This document shows positions 1 through 8,012 of a stretch of 64,000 nucleotides of DNA, one piece after another. The notes under the pieces were generated by a model. That model was not told where the DNA came from and searched no databases. It saw only the letters and a list, made by a program, of their open reading frames with translations. Origin of the DNA: CAZWSX01 sp964636985 (GTDB taxonomy: Bacteria; Planctomycetota; Planctomycetia; Pirellulales; Pirellulaceae). The position numbers and the translations under genes are program-made. Location of the stretch: NCBI GenBank assembly GCA_964636985.1, contig CAZWSX010000018.1, forward strand, positions 95,525 to 159,524, given 5' to 3'. Each line of letters starts with the position of its first letter. The first letter of the stretch is position 1.

Positions 1-1
1 G

Positions 2-145
2 ACCAACGAGATCGTTCCGATCTTGGAAAAGATCGCCAAGGAACAACGGTTCCGGATGAACGGTCACCGCTTGATCGTCTCGGGCATCTGCGCCGACTGC
101 GCCAAGGCCAAGCGCAACACGCGGCATCGCATGAACATGATCTAG
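2..145 (+). CDS. Fur-family metalloregulator, C-terminal fragment (cut by window edge)
   Basis: Only the last 47 codons are visible; the start lies off the left edge. The tail reads HRLIVSGICADCAKAK and ends in RHRMNMI. That is the C-terminal dimerisation part of Fur/PerR/Zur regulators, where a strand with a conserved His is followed by a C-x2-C pair holding a structural zinc. Family members are small cytoplasmic DNA-binding repressors responding to iron, zinc, manganese or peroxide. Which signal applies cannot be decided from this piece. The gene runs toward, and converges with, the M50-like gene on the other strand. Confidence 0.8.
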   Translation, partial: TNEIVPILEKIAKEQRFRMNGHRLIVSGICADCAKAKRNTRHRMNMI

Positions 146-156
146 CGTTCGTCGCG

Positions 157-774
157 TTATTGATCGCGAAAACAACTCCCAACCACGGCGATCACTACGA
201 CTACCATCAGCGCGACGCGAGCAGCGTTCGCGCTAATTCTTCGGCCCGATTCTCCCAGGCCGAACTCCTTGCCCATCCCATTCCACAGGGCGAGCCCCAA
301 GAGGAACGTCAGTGCGCCAAATGCCCAGAGCATCCATGGCGACGAGCCATGGCGCAGCATGTCGCCACAATCGCCAATCTCCTGAAACGATCCTCCACCA
401 ATGTAGAGTCCATTGGCGATCAAGCAAAACGCGGCGAAGAATCGCAGGACAAACGACCACGACCACTTGAGCAATGACGCCACGCCCCAAAAGACCAACG
501 GTAGAACGACTCCGCCCGCTGGTCCTGCCCAGACGACGACCAAAGGATGCGGATTGGGCTTCACATCGGTGCGAGAAATGGTCCACGGTGCCAGAACAAC
601 ACGTTGGACTCGTCCTCCTGTGGCCCACGCGCCGAGGCAGTGCCCCAGTTCGTGGACCTGCTGCATGGCGAACCAGCTGCCAATCACCGTGCAGCCAATG
701 AACACCCACTGAGCAGCCACATCGCGCGGCGCTGTTGCGTTGCCTTTCTCCGCGCGAGGCTGGTCTGTTTTCAC
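157..774 (-). CDS. M50-like membrane zinc metallopeptidase
   Basis: A 205-residue integral membrane protein starting at GTG. It carries HELGH at residues 41-45, the zinc-binding HExxH signature of membrane metalloproteases. Further on come a W-A-G-P-A-G segment near residue 82 and several hydrophobic stretches at about 22-38, 78-100, 108-125, 147-165 and 188-202. This order resembles compact M50 (site-2-protease-like) proteins of planctomycetes, in which PNPHPL and WAGP follow the active-site helix. A classical NPDG third-ligand motif is not obvious, so activity is inferred. The gene stands alone; a possible 29-codon ORF precedes it at 802-891. Confidence 0.65.
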   Translation of the reverse strand: MKTDQPRAEKGNATAPRDVAAQWVFIGCTVIGSWFAMQQVHELGHCLGAWATGGRVQRVVLAPWTISRTDVKPNPHPLVVVWAGPAGGVVLPLVFWGVASLLKWSWSFVLRFFAAFCLIANGLYIGGGSFQEIGDCGDMLRHGSSPWMLWAFGALTFLLGLALWNGMGKEFGLGESGRRISANAARVALMVVVVIAVVGSCFRDQ

Positions 775-1092
775 AGGATCGATGAGAACAAAGTGCTCGT
801 GTTACGGGACGAGCCACCAAATCACGGCGATGAGCAAAAGCGTCCCCACGATCGCGGTCAGCGTACCGGATGCACGCTCCGCTGCAACCAAGGAGATACA
901 CGGTCAGCAGCCTTCGGAATCGGGTCACCGACCACCCAAACAGGTTACTTCGGAAAGGGTGATAGCAACTGACGTAAAAACTCCCCTCGCGGCAAGTGCC
1001 AGCGAATTGCTCCCGTTGGCCCAATTTGCGATGATGGCAGACGGTCAGCAAACGCTCACGACGAGAGCTCGTTTCGATGGGGAGACGGAACC
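775..1092. other. Divergent intergenic region, possible tiny membrane ORF
   Basis: About 320 bases separate two divergent genes. The only coding candidate is a 29-codon minus-strand ORF at 802-891 (TTG start) whose product would be one hydrophobic helix ending in WWLVP. It sits 27 bases ahead of the M50-like gene but has no ribosome binding site, so it may be chance. The rest should hold promoters for both neighbours, but no clear -35/-10 pair is visible. Confidence 0.3.
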
Positions 1093-1758
1093 ATGTCGAT
1101 TCAAGTGGTGACCCAGCGCGCGCCAGGCCTCGTGGCGCTGGCGATGCTTTCTAGCTGTGTCAGTTTGTTCGCGGACCAACCGGTTGCGACTACGGTTCAG
1201 CTCCCGACGTTCAACACATTCAGCGTGAGCACCACCGTTTCGGTGCCCGATCGCGGCGGTGCCTATCTGGGCGGCATTGGCCGAGCCTACTCGGGGCGCA
1301 ATGAGAACGGCATTCCGATTGTGGGCAAGCTTCCCTTTCTCGGCCCGATTACCGGGGGACGGGGGATCGGTTCGTCGACCAGCAGCAGCGGCGTCTCCGT
1401 CCACGCGACCATCATCGATCACGAGGAACTCGATAAGGCGGTTCTGGCCGAAGCGGCCAGTAAGCGAGGAGCCGAGTCACCACGTCACCCCCGCAAGTCG
1501 ACGGATAGCGAGGTAGCCCACAAGCCGTTCGAGAGCGTGGCCGCCATCAAAGCGCGTGTGGCCGCCGAGGATGCCGCTCGCCAGGAACAAGCCGAGGCCT
1601 ACATCCAAAAAGCGGAATCGGCCGAGACAGCCGGACGACTCGCATCGGCGAGGAGTTATTACCTATTGGCCGCCAGGCACTCCCAAGGCGAACGCCAGCA
1701 AGAGGCCCAATCCAATGCTCTGCGGCTCGCTCGCTTGATTGCGGATCAAAAGAAATAG
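1093..1758 (+). CDS. Secreted protein with secretin-like signature and Ala-rich tail
   Basis: A 221-residue protein with an N-terminal hydrophobic signal segment (residues 10-27) and a GGAG site eight bases before the ATG. Residues 43-85 resemble the C-terminal signature of type II/IV secretins. There is a V-P-D-x-G-G-x-x-L-G-G block, a short Ser/Arg/Asn linker, and then G-I-P-I-V-G-K-L-P-F-L-G. In true secretins this lies in the beta-barrel gate region, yet here no secretin or N-domain surrounds it. Residues 115-221 are Ala/Glu/Arg-rich and probably helical or coiled-coil. Function is unknown; an accessory role in secretion is a guess from the motif. Confidence 0.6.
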   Translation: MSIQVVTQRAPGLVALAMLSSCVSLFADQPVATTVQLPTFNTFSVSTTVSVPDRGGAYLGGIGRAYSGRNENGIPIVGKLPFLGPITGGRGIGSSTSSSGVSVHATIIDHEELDKAVLAEAASKRGAESPRHPRKSTDSEVAHKPFESVAAIKARVAAEDAARQEQAEAYIQKAESAETAGRLASARSYYLLAARHSQGERQQEAQSNALRLARLIADQKK

Positions 1759-1872
1759 GCTTTTGCGGCTGGCCGACTGCACCGCCAAGGCGGTGTTCTT
1801 GCGAATGAAGCTTATTTTTCGGGAAACCCTCGGGCCATAGCGGTTCAAACGCCCTCTTCCAACTTCGCCTGG

Positions 1873-1967
1873 TTGACTACAATTAGCCAACGCTCGGCGG
1901 CAGTCCGCGGGGCTGTTCCCCGACGACGGAGTAAGTCTTTGCCCTGTTATGCCGGGCCAAAGACTCC
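1873..1967 (+). promoter_or_regulatory. Structured 5' leader of the TerC-type gene
   Basis: Upstream of the TerC-type start are two consecutive hairpins. GGGG 1909-1912 pairs with CCCC 1918-1921. AGTCTTTG 1934-1941 pairs with CAAAGACT 1958-1965, extended by CCC/GGG with one bulge. GGAGT 1928-1932 could alternatively pair with ACTCC 1963-1967, which would allow two exclusive folds. A TTGACT hexamer at 1873-1878 might be a -35 box, but no good -10 follows. TerC-family genes are often controlled by manganese yybP-ykoY riboswitches; I could not match that consensus here, so only a structured leader is claimed. Confidence 0.35.
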
Positions 1968-1991
1968 TTCCCACCTCCAAACGATCTCTCC

Positions 1992-3128
1992 ATGCCTCCA
2001 GTTCTTTTCGGCGAAGCTATTCTCAACGTCTGGGGGCAAACACTGGAAGCGCGCGATCTCTTCGTGATCGTGCTGCTGATCATCCTGGAAGGCGTGCTGT
2101 CGATCGACAACGCCCTGGTCCTGGGAATCCTGGCCAAGCGGCTTCCCAAGTTCGAACAAGGCCGCGCGCTTACCTACGGCCTAATCGGGGCATTTGTGTT
2201 TCGGATCATTGCGGTTTGCACAGCGAGCTTGCTGCTCCAATGGACGATCGCCAAGTTTCTCGGCGGCGCGTATCTCGTTTACATCGCGGTCAAGCACTTA
2301 TTCTTCGAGAGCAGCGAAAAAGACGAAACACAAATCGAGCTTGATGAACATGGCCATCCCAAGCTGACGGACCCTGAGACAGGTGGCCCGCCATCGAAGG
2401 ACCAGGAAGAAATCGAACTCAAACAACGCCAGCCGCTCTACATGGACCCGGCAACTCGTAAGGCGTTAGGCTTGGCCGCTTTCTGGCCCACCGTGTTGCA
2501 GATTGAACTGACCGATATTGCCTTCGCCGTTGACTCGATCCTGGCGGCCATCGCCTTTGTGGGAAGCGCCCCCAAGGGGCACAATCCCAACGACTTCCAT
2601 CCCAAGCTGTGGTTGGTAATTTTGGGCGGCATGCTGGGCGTGATCTTGATGCGATTTGCGGCGGTAGTTTTTATCAAGCTGCTGGAGAAGTTCCCACGAT
2701 TCGAAACCGCCGCCTACATTCTGGTGGTGATCATCGGCATGAAACTTTTGGGCGATTGGGGCCTGAACAGCGATTGGAGTTTCAAGCACTCGCCGAAGTG
2801 GATGGCTTCGATCGTTCAACCGATGCAGCCATTCTTCCAGGGAGTTGAAGAAACGCGGCTGAAGGCCATTGGAAGTTACGAGGGGTGGCTCGCGGACAAC
2901 TGGGTCTTCTCGCCTAAATCATGGGGTGGAAACTCCTTGGAACACAAGGAAGATCCCAACGATCCGCTGGCGAAACTGCATGTTCCCCATTTGCTCGACT
3001 TCCATCACCTGACGCGTCCCGAAGCAATCCTGTTTTGGATCGCGATGGCGCTGGGGTTCTTGGTGGGCTTTCTGCCGAAGAAGGAAAAGCCTAAGGAAGG
3101 TTTGCCGTTGGGCGAGAAGAGCGAGTGA
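1992..3128 (+). CDS. TerC-family integral membrane protein (metal/tellurium resistance type)
   Basis: A 378-residue polytopic membrane protein. Hydrophobic segments flank the two acidic motifs typical of TerC: S-I-D-N-A near residue 36 and D-I-A-F-A-V-D-S near residue 175. A polar loop of about 60 residues (102-160) separates them, and the C-terminus ends in a helix followed by basic residues. TerC-family proteins are inner-membrane proteins linked to manganese export and tellurite resistance, sometimes loading metal onto exported proteins. Which of these applies here is not known. Residues 275-335 form an extra polar loop before the last helix, not usual in short TerC proteins. The start ATG has only a weak upstream site. 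Confidence 0.85.
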   Translation: MPPVLFGEAILNVWGQTLEARDLFVIVLLIILEGVLSIDNALVLGILAKRLPKFEQGRALTYGLIGAFVFRIIAVCTASLLLQWTIAKFLGGAYLVYIAVKHLFFESSEKDETQIELDEHGHPKLTDPETGGPPSKDQEEIELKQRQPLYMDPATRKALGLAAFWPTVLQIELTDIAFAVDSILAAIAFVGSAPKGHNPNDFHPKLWLVILGGMLGVILMRFAAVVFIKLLEKFPRFETAAYILVVIIGMKLLGDWGLNSDWSFKHSPKWMASIVQPMQPFFQGVEETRLKAIGSYEGWLADNWVFSPKSWGGNSLEHKEDPNDPLAKLHVPHLLDFHHLTRPEAILFWIAMALGFLVGFLPKKEKPKEGLPLGEKSE

Positions 3129-3149
3129 TCTGCTCGTTCCGAAAACAGC

Positions 3150-4337
3150 TTATGGCGGACTGGCCACCAAGCCATCGCGTCGCCCACCTAGACGTTGGTA
3201 GAGTTCGTAGTCAATCGCCTGGTTTAAAAACCGCACGGCGCCATCGGCCATCACGAAGTGCGCTCCGCCTCGGTGCCGAGATTTGAAGCCCAATGAAGTC
3301 GTCCAAGCGCCGGGCCAGTGGCAGCCGTCGCTGTCGGGCGGTGGCGTATTCCAGGAGCTTTCGCTGGGTGTTCCCGGGCCGCCGTTGGGGCACGTATCAA
3401 AGTTGATCGGCGAGATCGTCACGGCCCAGGTGGCGTTCATGTCGAACCAGTCGCGCCAGCGGGCGTGATCCGAGCAGTAGCCGCGAACTTCACCTATCAA
3501 AATGGTGTTGGCCGTGCCGTCGCTGATATCGGCGAACCGAGCGCTCCATGCGTCGCGGCCGAACGGTCCGGAAATTCCTTCGCTAAGCGGAATCGCCCAA
3601 CCGCCTGGCGTCCAGTAGTAGCAAGCGCCGTTGGTGCAGTGGCCGTCGCCGAAATAGCTGTTGACGTAATTCCCGTTGGGAGCAGCCGTTTGATTAGGGT
3701 TCATCCTCGAAACCCACGGCGAGCCTGTCTCGGGGAGGAATTTCTGGCAAACTTGCGAGCCAACGTTCGTCGGTCCCATGCTGGTCGCGTAACTCGCCAG
3801 CGAACGGCCAGATAGACTCGAATCGTCGGACGGGCAGCGATAGACGCTCGGTTCCCACCGCTTAAGGAACTGGCCTCCTTCCGACTCGTGCAAACCATTA
3901 TGCGTCAGCCCCATCAGGCGACGGATCTGGTTGGAAACGCCCTGCTCGGAACTATTCCCAAAGATGCCGCTGGTGCGGAAATCGAGTTGGTCGTAGATTG
4001 CCCCCATTTCCAAATGCGGGAGCATTTTGACAAATCGACTTCCTTTATCGGCAGGTCGAAACTCGGTTCCTTTAAGCAAGACCGTATCGAAAAAGTTCGA
4101 TCCCCACGTCAGCGATTGCCACGCCTCGTGATAGGTGTGCTGGGCAATGCCCATTTGTTTGAGGTTGCTTGCGCATTGCATGCGGCGAGCAGCTTCGCGA
4201 GCCGATTGCACGGCTGGCAAGATGAGGGCGACTAAGACGCCCACGATCGCGATGACGACCAACAGCTCGACAAGCGTGAAGCCACGGCGCCGCGCTTGAG
4301 CGAGGTTTAGGCAATCACGTTCGCGATCGTAGATCAT
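3150..4337 (-). CDS. DUF1559 protein with type IV prepilin-like leader
   Basis: This is a planctomycete DUF1559 protein. It carries the prepilin cleavage signature G-F-T-L-V-E-L-L-V-V-I-A-I followed by a hydrophobic helix, then the family hallmark A-V-Q-x-A-R-E-A-A-R-R-x-x-C-x-N-x-L-K-Q. Near the C-terminus is the usual H-x-G-G-A-H-F-V-M-A-D-G-A-V-R-F-L block. Such proteins are thought to be exported, cleaved by a PilD-type peptidase and assembled as pseudopilin-like or surface proteins. The chosen ATG gives 18 residues before the leader; the frame stays open to a TTG at 4481 and an ATG at 4385, and no start has a strong ribosome binding site. Convergent with the TerC-type gene. Confidence 0.85.
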   Translation of the reverse strand: MIYDRERDCLNLAQARRRGFTLVELLVVIAIVGVLVALILPAVQSAREAARRMQCASNLKQMGIAQHTYHEAWQSLTWGSNFFDTVLLKGTEFRPADKGSRFVKMLPHLEMGAIYDQLDFRTSGIFGNSSEQGVSNQIRRLMGLTHNGLHESEGGQFLKRWEPSVYRCPSDDSSLSGRSLASYATSMGPTNVGSQVCQKFLPETGSPWVSRMNPNQTAAPNGNYVNSYFGDGHCTNGACYYWTPGGWAIPLSEGISGPFGRDAWSARFADISDGTANTILIGEVRGYCSDHARWRDWFDMNATWAVTISPINFDTCPNGGPGTPSESSWNTPPPDSDGCHWPGAWTTSLGFKSRHRGGAHFVMADGAVRFLNQAIDYELYQRLGGRRDGLVASPP

Positions 4338-4511
4338 CACGAACCCGCTTTGGGGGAGACTCTGCTGCGGGACCGGAAATTCCATTTGGTCCAGATTTTT
4401 CGGCTCCTTGCCATTTAATCTAATCGTAGGCTGTCGTCCCATCAACGCAACCGAAAGACCTGAACAATTCTTTAAAAACAAGCGCCAAGTTGTACCGCCA
4501 AGGCAATCGCC

Positions 4512-7409
4512 CTACATTTCCTCACATTCGGCCCAGTTGTCGCCCGCCTTGACATCCACTTTCAGGCGCACGCCCAGCGACATCACGCCTTCCATCTCCG
4601 CGCGCACCACCTCGCTTAGCATTTGCAGCTCTTCGGGAGGAGCTTCGAAGACCAGTTCGTCGTGGATTTGCAAAAGCATCTTGGCTTGCCAGTGACCACC
4701 CGTAGGTTTTTCCCCTTTGAGCAATCGATGCAACCTAATCATGGCCATCTTGATCAAATCGGCCGCGGAGCCCTGAATCACCGAGTTCACCGCGATCCGC
4801 TCGGGCAAAATTCGCTGGCGCTTGTTGCCGCGCACGGACCTGTCGCGGACTCCTTCGACGGGGCGTCGCCGGCCCGCGATCGTTTTCACATAGCCAAGCC
4901 GTCGGCACTCGTCGAGTGTTTCCTCCATGAACTGGTCGACGCCCGGATATCGTTCGAAATAGGCATCGATAAAGGCCTGAGCGTCGCTCTTGGGAATATC
5001 GAGCGCGTTCGCCAAGCCAAACGCCGACTGGCCGTAGATGATGCCGAAGTTGATCGCCTTGGCGCTGCGGCGCTGGTCGCGGTTGACTTCTTCGAGCGGC
5101 ACCCGGTAGACCTGCGAAGCGACTAGCGAGTGAATATCGCGATCCGACGCGAAGGCCTCTTGAAGCGTCGCATCCTTCGAAAAGTGCGCCAGCACGCGGA
5201 GTTCGATCTGCGAGTAGTCGGCGCACAGCAGCTTCCACCCTGGATGGCCTGGCAAAAAGGCCCCCCGAATCTCGCGCCCTTCTTCGGTTCGGACGGGAAT
5301 GTTCTGCAGGTTCGGGTCTTGGCTGCTCAAGCGGCCTGTCGCCGCTACGTCTTGCGCGAACGATGTATGGACGCGACTGGTCTTGGGACAAACAAGCTGT
5401 GGAAGAGCATCGACATACGTCCCTTTAAGCTTGGAGTACTGGCGGAATCCCACAATTTTGGCCGGCAATTCATGGTGACGAGCCAGTTCCTCCAGAACCT
5501 CGGCGTCGGTGCTGGCGCCGGTTTGAGTCTTCTTGATCACCGGCAGCTTGAGCTTCTCGAACAGCATCGTCGCGAGTTGCTTAGGCGAGTTAATGTTGAA
5601 CTCCTCACCCGCGATTCGGTAGATCTCCTTTTCCAGTTCAACCATCTTCGCGGCGAATTTCTCGCTCAGCCGCTTGAGCAAATCGGTATCGATCCGGATG
5701 CCGTTGAACTCCAACTCCGCCAAGACTTCGACGAGCGGCATCTCCATCTCGCGAAACAGCGTTTCGACTTCGTCTTCCTTCAATCGTCGCTCGAGAATCG
5801 GAACCAACCGCATGGGGACGTCGGCATCCTCCGCGGCGTATTGCGTAATCAGGTCGACGGGGACTTCGTCCATTCGCTTCTGATTTTTGCCTGTTCCAAT
5901 CAGCGAATCGATGGTGATGTTGTCGTGATTGAGATAACGCTTGGCGAGTTCGTCGAGGTTGTGACTTCTCTCGCCTGGTTCGACGAGATAGTTGGCCACC
6001 ATCGTGTCGAACTCGGTCCCCGAGAGCGAGATTCCGGCCGAGCGCAGCACGATGATGTCGTACTTGAGGTTCTGCCCGATTTTGGCGATGTTCGGATTTT
6101 CGAGCACGCCACGAAACTTGTCTCGCACCAGGTCCGGCGGAAGCTGCGGCTCTCCGGCTGGTGCCCGCACGGGAATGTAGAAACCTTCGCCGGCCTGATA
6201 GGAGATTGCATAGCCAACGATCTCGGCCCAGCGCGGGTAGATCGAGGTCGTTTCGGTATCGATCACCATTTGCCGCTGCTGGGAAAGCTTTTCTACCAGC
6301 GCGTCGAGGGCCTCGACGGTCGCCACCGTTTCGTAGCGAGCCTCCCAAACCGCCGGCGCCGACAGAACGGAAAGCGCAGCAAGCCGCTGCGCCAGGTTGC
6401 GAAAACCAAACTCGCGACAAAGTGACTGGACAGCGGCTCCATCAATACCGCCGACTCGCCCGTCGTCCCAGTCGAAAACGATGGGCACATCACGTTTGAG
6501 TTCGGCGAGCGTGCGGCTCAGGTATGCTTGCTGTTGTCCGGCGGCGAGGTTGTCTTTTTTCTTTCCTTTGGGGATCTCGTCGAGAGCAGCAAACAGCCCT
6601 TCGAGATTGCGGTATTTCGAGAGCAACTCGGTAGCGGTTTTGGAACCAATCAGCGGCACGCCTGGGATGTTGTCGACACTGTCTCCCACCAGCGCTTGAA
6701 AATCGATGACTTGATTCGGCTCGATCCCCCACGTTTCGCGGAGGGCCGCGCTATCGAAGACTTCGTTCTTGCGGATGTTGTAAATCTGCACCCGGTCGCT
6801 AATGAGTTGCCGGCAGTCCTTATCGCCGGTGACCAGCAGGCAATTCCAACCCTCGCGTTCGCATTGAGTGGCCATCGTCGCCAGTATGTCGTCGGCCTCG
6901 TAGCCCACGAGTTCGACTGCGGGAATAGCGAGCGCTTTCAGCATCTTCTGGATGGGCTCAAGCTGGACTAGCAGGTCGCCTGGGATTTCCTCGCGGTGCC
7001 CCTTGTAGTCGGGGAAGAGCCCGTGACGGAAGTTGTCGCCTTGGGCGTCGAACACGCACACCAGGTAGTCGGGCTCCTTGTTTTGGATGATGTCGATCAT
7101 GTCGCGGATGAACCCGTGAACGGCCCCGACCGGTTGTCCCGTGGGGCTGCTCATTTCCGGCAGCACGTGGAAAACCTGATAGATCAATCCCATCGCATCC
7201 ACGAGGTAGACACTTTTGGGGCCGGTCTTGGGAACCGGGACCGGCGGGAACTTCTTCTCCGTGGTTCCCGCTTTTTTGGCACGGGGCCGCGGGGCCTTGG
7301 TGGGAGCCGCCTCTGGCGCGGGCGGAGTTTGTGAATCGGCGGGGAAATCCGCCGGGGGCTCGAATCCGGCCAGCGTTTTTTGTTCGGGATTGGGTTTTCG
7401 TTTGGCCAT
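4512..7409 (-). CDS. polA: DNA polymerase I with 5'-3' and 3'-5' exonuclease domains
   Basis: A 965-residue family A polymerase. Residues 66-345 are the 5'-3' exonuclease (Y-L-V-D-A-M-G, D-A-Q-G-D-N-F-R, E-A-D-D, G-D-K-D, G-D-S-V-D-N-I-P-G). Residues 375-560 form the proofreading domain with an intact exo I motif, D384-T-E-T. The polymerase domain has motif A DYSQIELR at 731-738, motif B R-R-S-A-K-A-I-N-F-G-I-I-Y-G from 780 and motif C Q-I-H-D-E at 914-918. All catalytic residues needed for synthesis, proofreading and primer removal appear present. The unusual part is a Pro/Ala/Lys-rich extension of about 60 residues at the N-terminus that begins with Q10-K-T-L-A-G-F16, reminiscent of clamp-binding peptides. 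Confidence 0.97.
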   Translation of the reverse strand: MAKRKPNPEQKTLAGFEPPADFPADSQTPPAPEAAPTKAPRPRAKKAGTTEKKFPPVPVPKTGPKSVYLVDAMGLIYQVFHVLPEMSSPTGQPVGAVHGFIRDMIDIIQNKEPDYLVCVFDAQGDNFRHGLFPDYKGHREEIPGDLLVQLEPIQKMLKALAIPAVELVGYEADDILATMATQCEREGWNCLLVTGDKDCRQLISDRVQIYNIRKNEVFDSAALRETWGIEPNQVIDFQALVGDSVDNIPGVPLIGSKTATELLSKYRNLEGLFAALDEIPKGKKKDNLAAGQQQAYLSRTLAELKRDVPIVFDWDDGRVGGIDGAAVQSLCREFGFRNLAQRLAALSVLSAPAVWEARYETVATVEALDALVEKLSQQRQMVIDTETTSIYPRWAEIVGYAISYQAGEGFYIPVRAPAGEPQLPPDLVRDKFRGVLENPNIAKIGQNLKYDIIVLRSAGISLSGTEFDTMVANYLVEPGERSHNLDELAKRYLNHDNITIDSLIGTGKNQKRMDEVPVDLITQYAAEDADVPMRLVPILERRLKEDEVETLFREMEMPLVEVLAELEFNGIRIDTDLLKRLSEKFAAKMVELEKEIYRIAGEEFNINSPKQLATMLFEKLKLPVIKKTQTGASTDAEVLEELARHHELPAKIVGFRQYSKLKGTYVDALPQLVCPKTSRVHTSFAQDVAATGRLSSQDPNLQNIPVRTEEGREIRGAFLPGHPGWKLLCADYSQIELRVLAHFSKDATLQEAFASDRDIHSLVASQVYRVPLEEVNRDQRRSAKAINFGIIYGQSAFGLANALDIPKSDAQAFIDAYFERYPGVDQFMEETLDECRRLGYVKTIAGRRRPVEGVRDRSVRGNKRQRILPERIAVNSVIQGSAADLIKMAMIRLHRLLKGEKPTGGHWQAKMLLQIHDELVFEAPPEELQMLSEVVRAEMEGVMSLGVRLKVDVKAGDNWAECEEM

Positions 7410-8012
7410 GACGAGCAGCGGTTCTAGAGGGGTTCGACGGAGAGGAGGTCAGGGGGCGGCGGTCGCCCGTTTCCCAGTTGCCTCATCGTTGCCGTGGATG
7501 TGGTCAAAAGGCAACCCGACACCGCCCGCTGGCGTGGGAAATCGGCGGCCAATCTGCGAAAGCGTCGGAGCCGGATCGAGCTGCATAGGAAGGTTGCGCC
7601 GCCTGTGCGCTCAAAAGATTGACACTGTGTCCCCCCCTATCTACGATCAAGGGAGCGGATTTTCACGGCGAAAATGGGGCAAACAGCCCGATCGCGCCAC
7701 CCATCAGGGCCTCCAATTCCTTCGGCGGGTAAGGACTGTTCCTTCTCGTTGTGCGGAATGTGGGATGTTTTGTCGCTCGTTTGCTTGGATTTTCAGTCCA
7801 CGGCGAGCAAGATGGTGCGCGGGTTGCTATTTTCACCGGAGAGTTGTCACCGGAGACGTGTCACCTAAGACACTGTCACCGGAACACGTTCGCCACAGAC
7901 GCTTTCGCCAGTGAGTGGTTAGGGCTTCTGGTTCGGTTTTGAAGAACGGTTGGAACGCCGGCTTCTCAACGTTTGAGTTGGTTACTTTTCTCGTCGGAAG
8001 GAGTTCCGTTAC
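7410..8012. other. Non-coding region between polA and the coiled-coil gene
   Basis: About 600 bases between divergent genes. No convincing coding frame is seen. It contains a short imperfect tandem repeat at 7831-7917 (listed separately) and a good GGAAGGAG site close to the 8013 start. Promoters for both neighbours should lie here. Confidence 0.5.
7831..7917. repeat. Imperfect tandem repeat, about 14-15 bp unit, six units
   Basis: Six units follow one another starting at 7831, 7845, 7859, 7874, 7889 and 7903. The first four share TTCACCGGAGAG-like or TGTCACCGGAGACG-like sequence; the last two have drifted (TTCGCCACAGACGC, TTTCGCCAGTGAGTG). The block is about 95 bases upstream of the coiled-coil gene and may be a protein-binding or promoter-proximal array, or the remains of a minisatellite. 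Confidence 0.55.

Noticed and set aside
802..891. 29-codon membrane ORF upstream of the M50-like gene
   Set aside because: A hydrophobic helix is encoded, but there is only a TTG start and no ribosome binding site; kept as a note and not called as a gene.
233..1051. 272-codon minus-strand open frame overlapping the M50-like gene
   Set aside because: It is in a different frame from the HExxH protein and has Arg/Cys-rich, unstructured composition typical of shadow frames.
1873..1967. yybP-ykoY manganese riboswitch before the TerC-type gene
   Set aside because: Hairpins are present, but I could not match the conserved loop sequences of that class, so it is left as an unassigned leader.
5130..6425. 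431-codon open frame on the plus strand inside polA
   Set aside because: It is antisense to a fully conserved polymerase and reads as codon-biased noise without known motifs or a ribosome binding site.
7831..7917. CRISPR array
   Set aside because: Units are about 14-15 bp with no spacers and no cas genes nearby.
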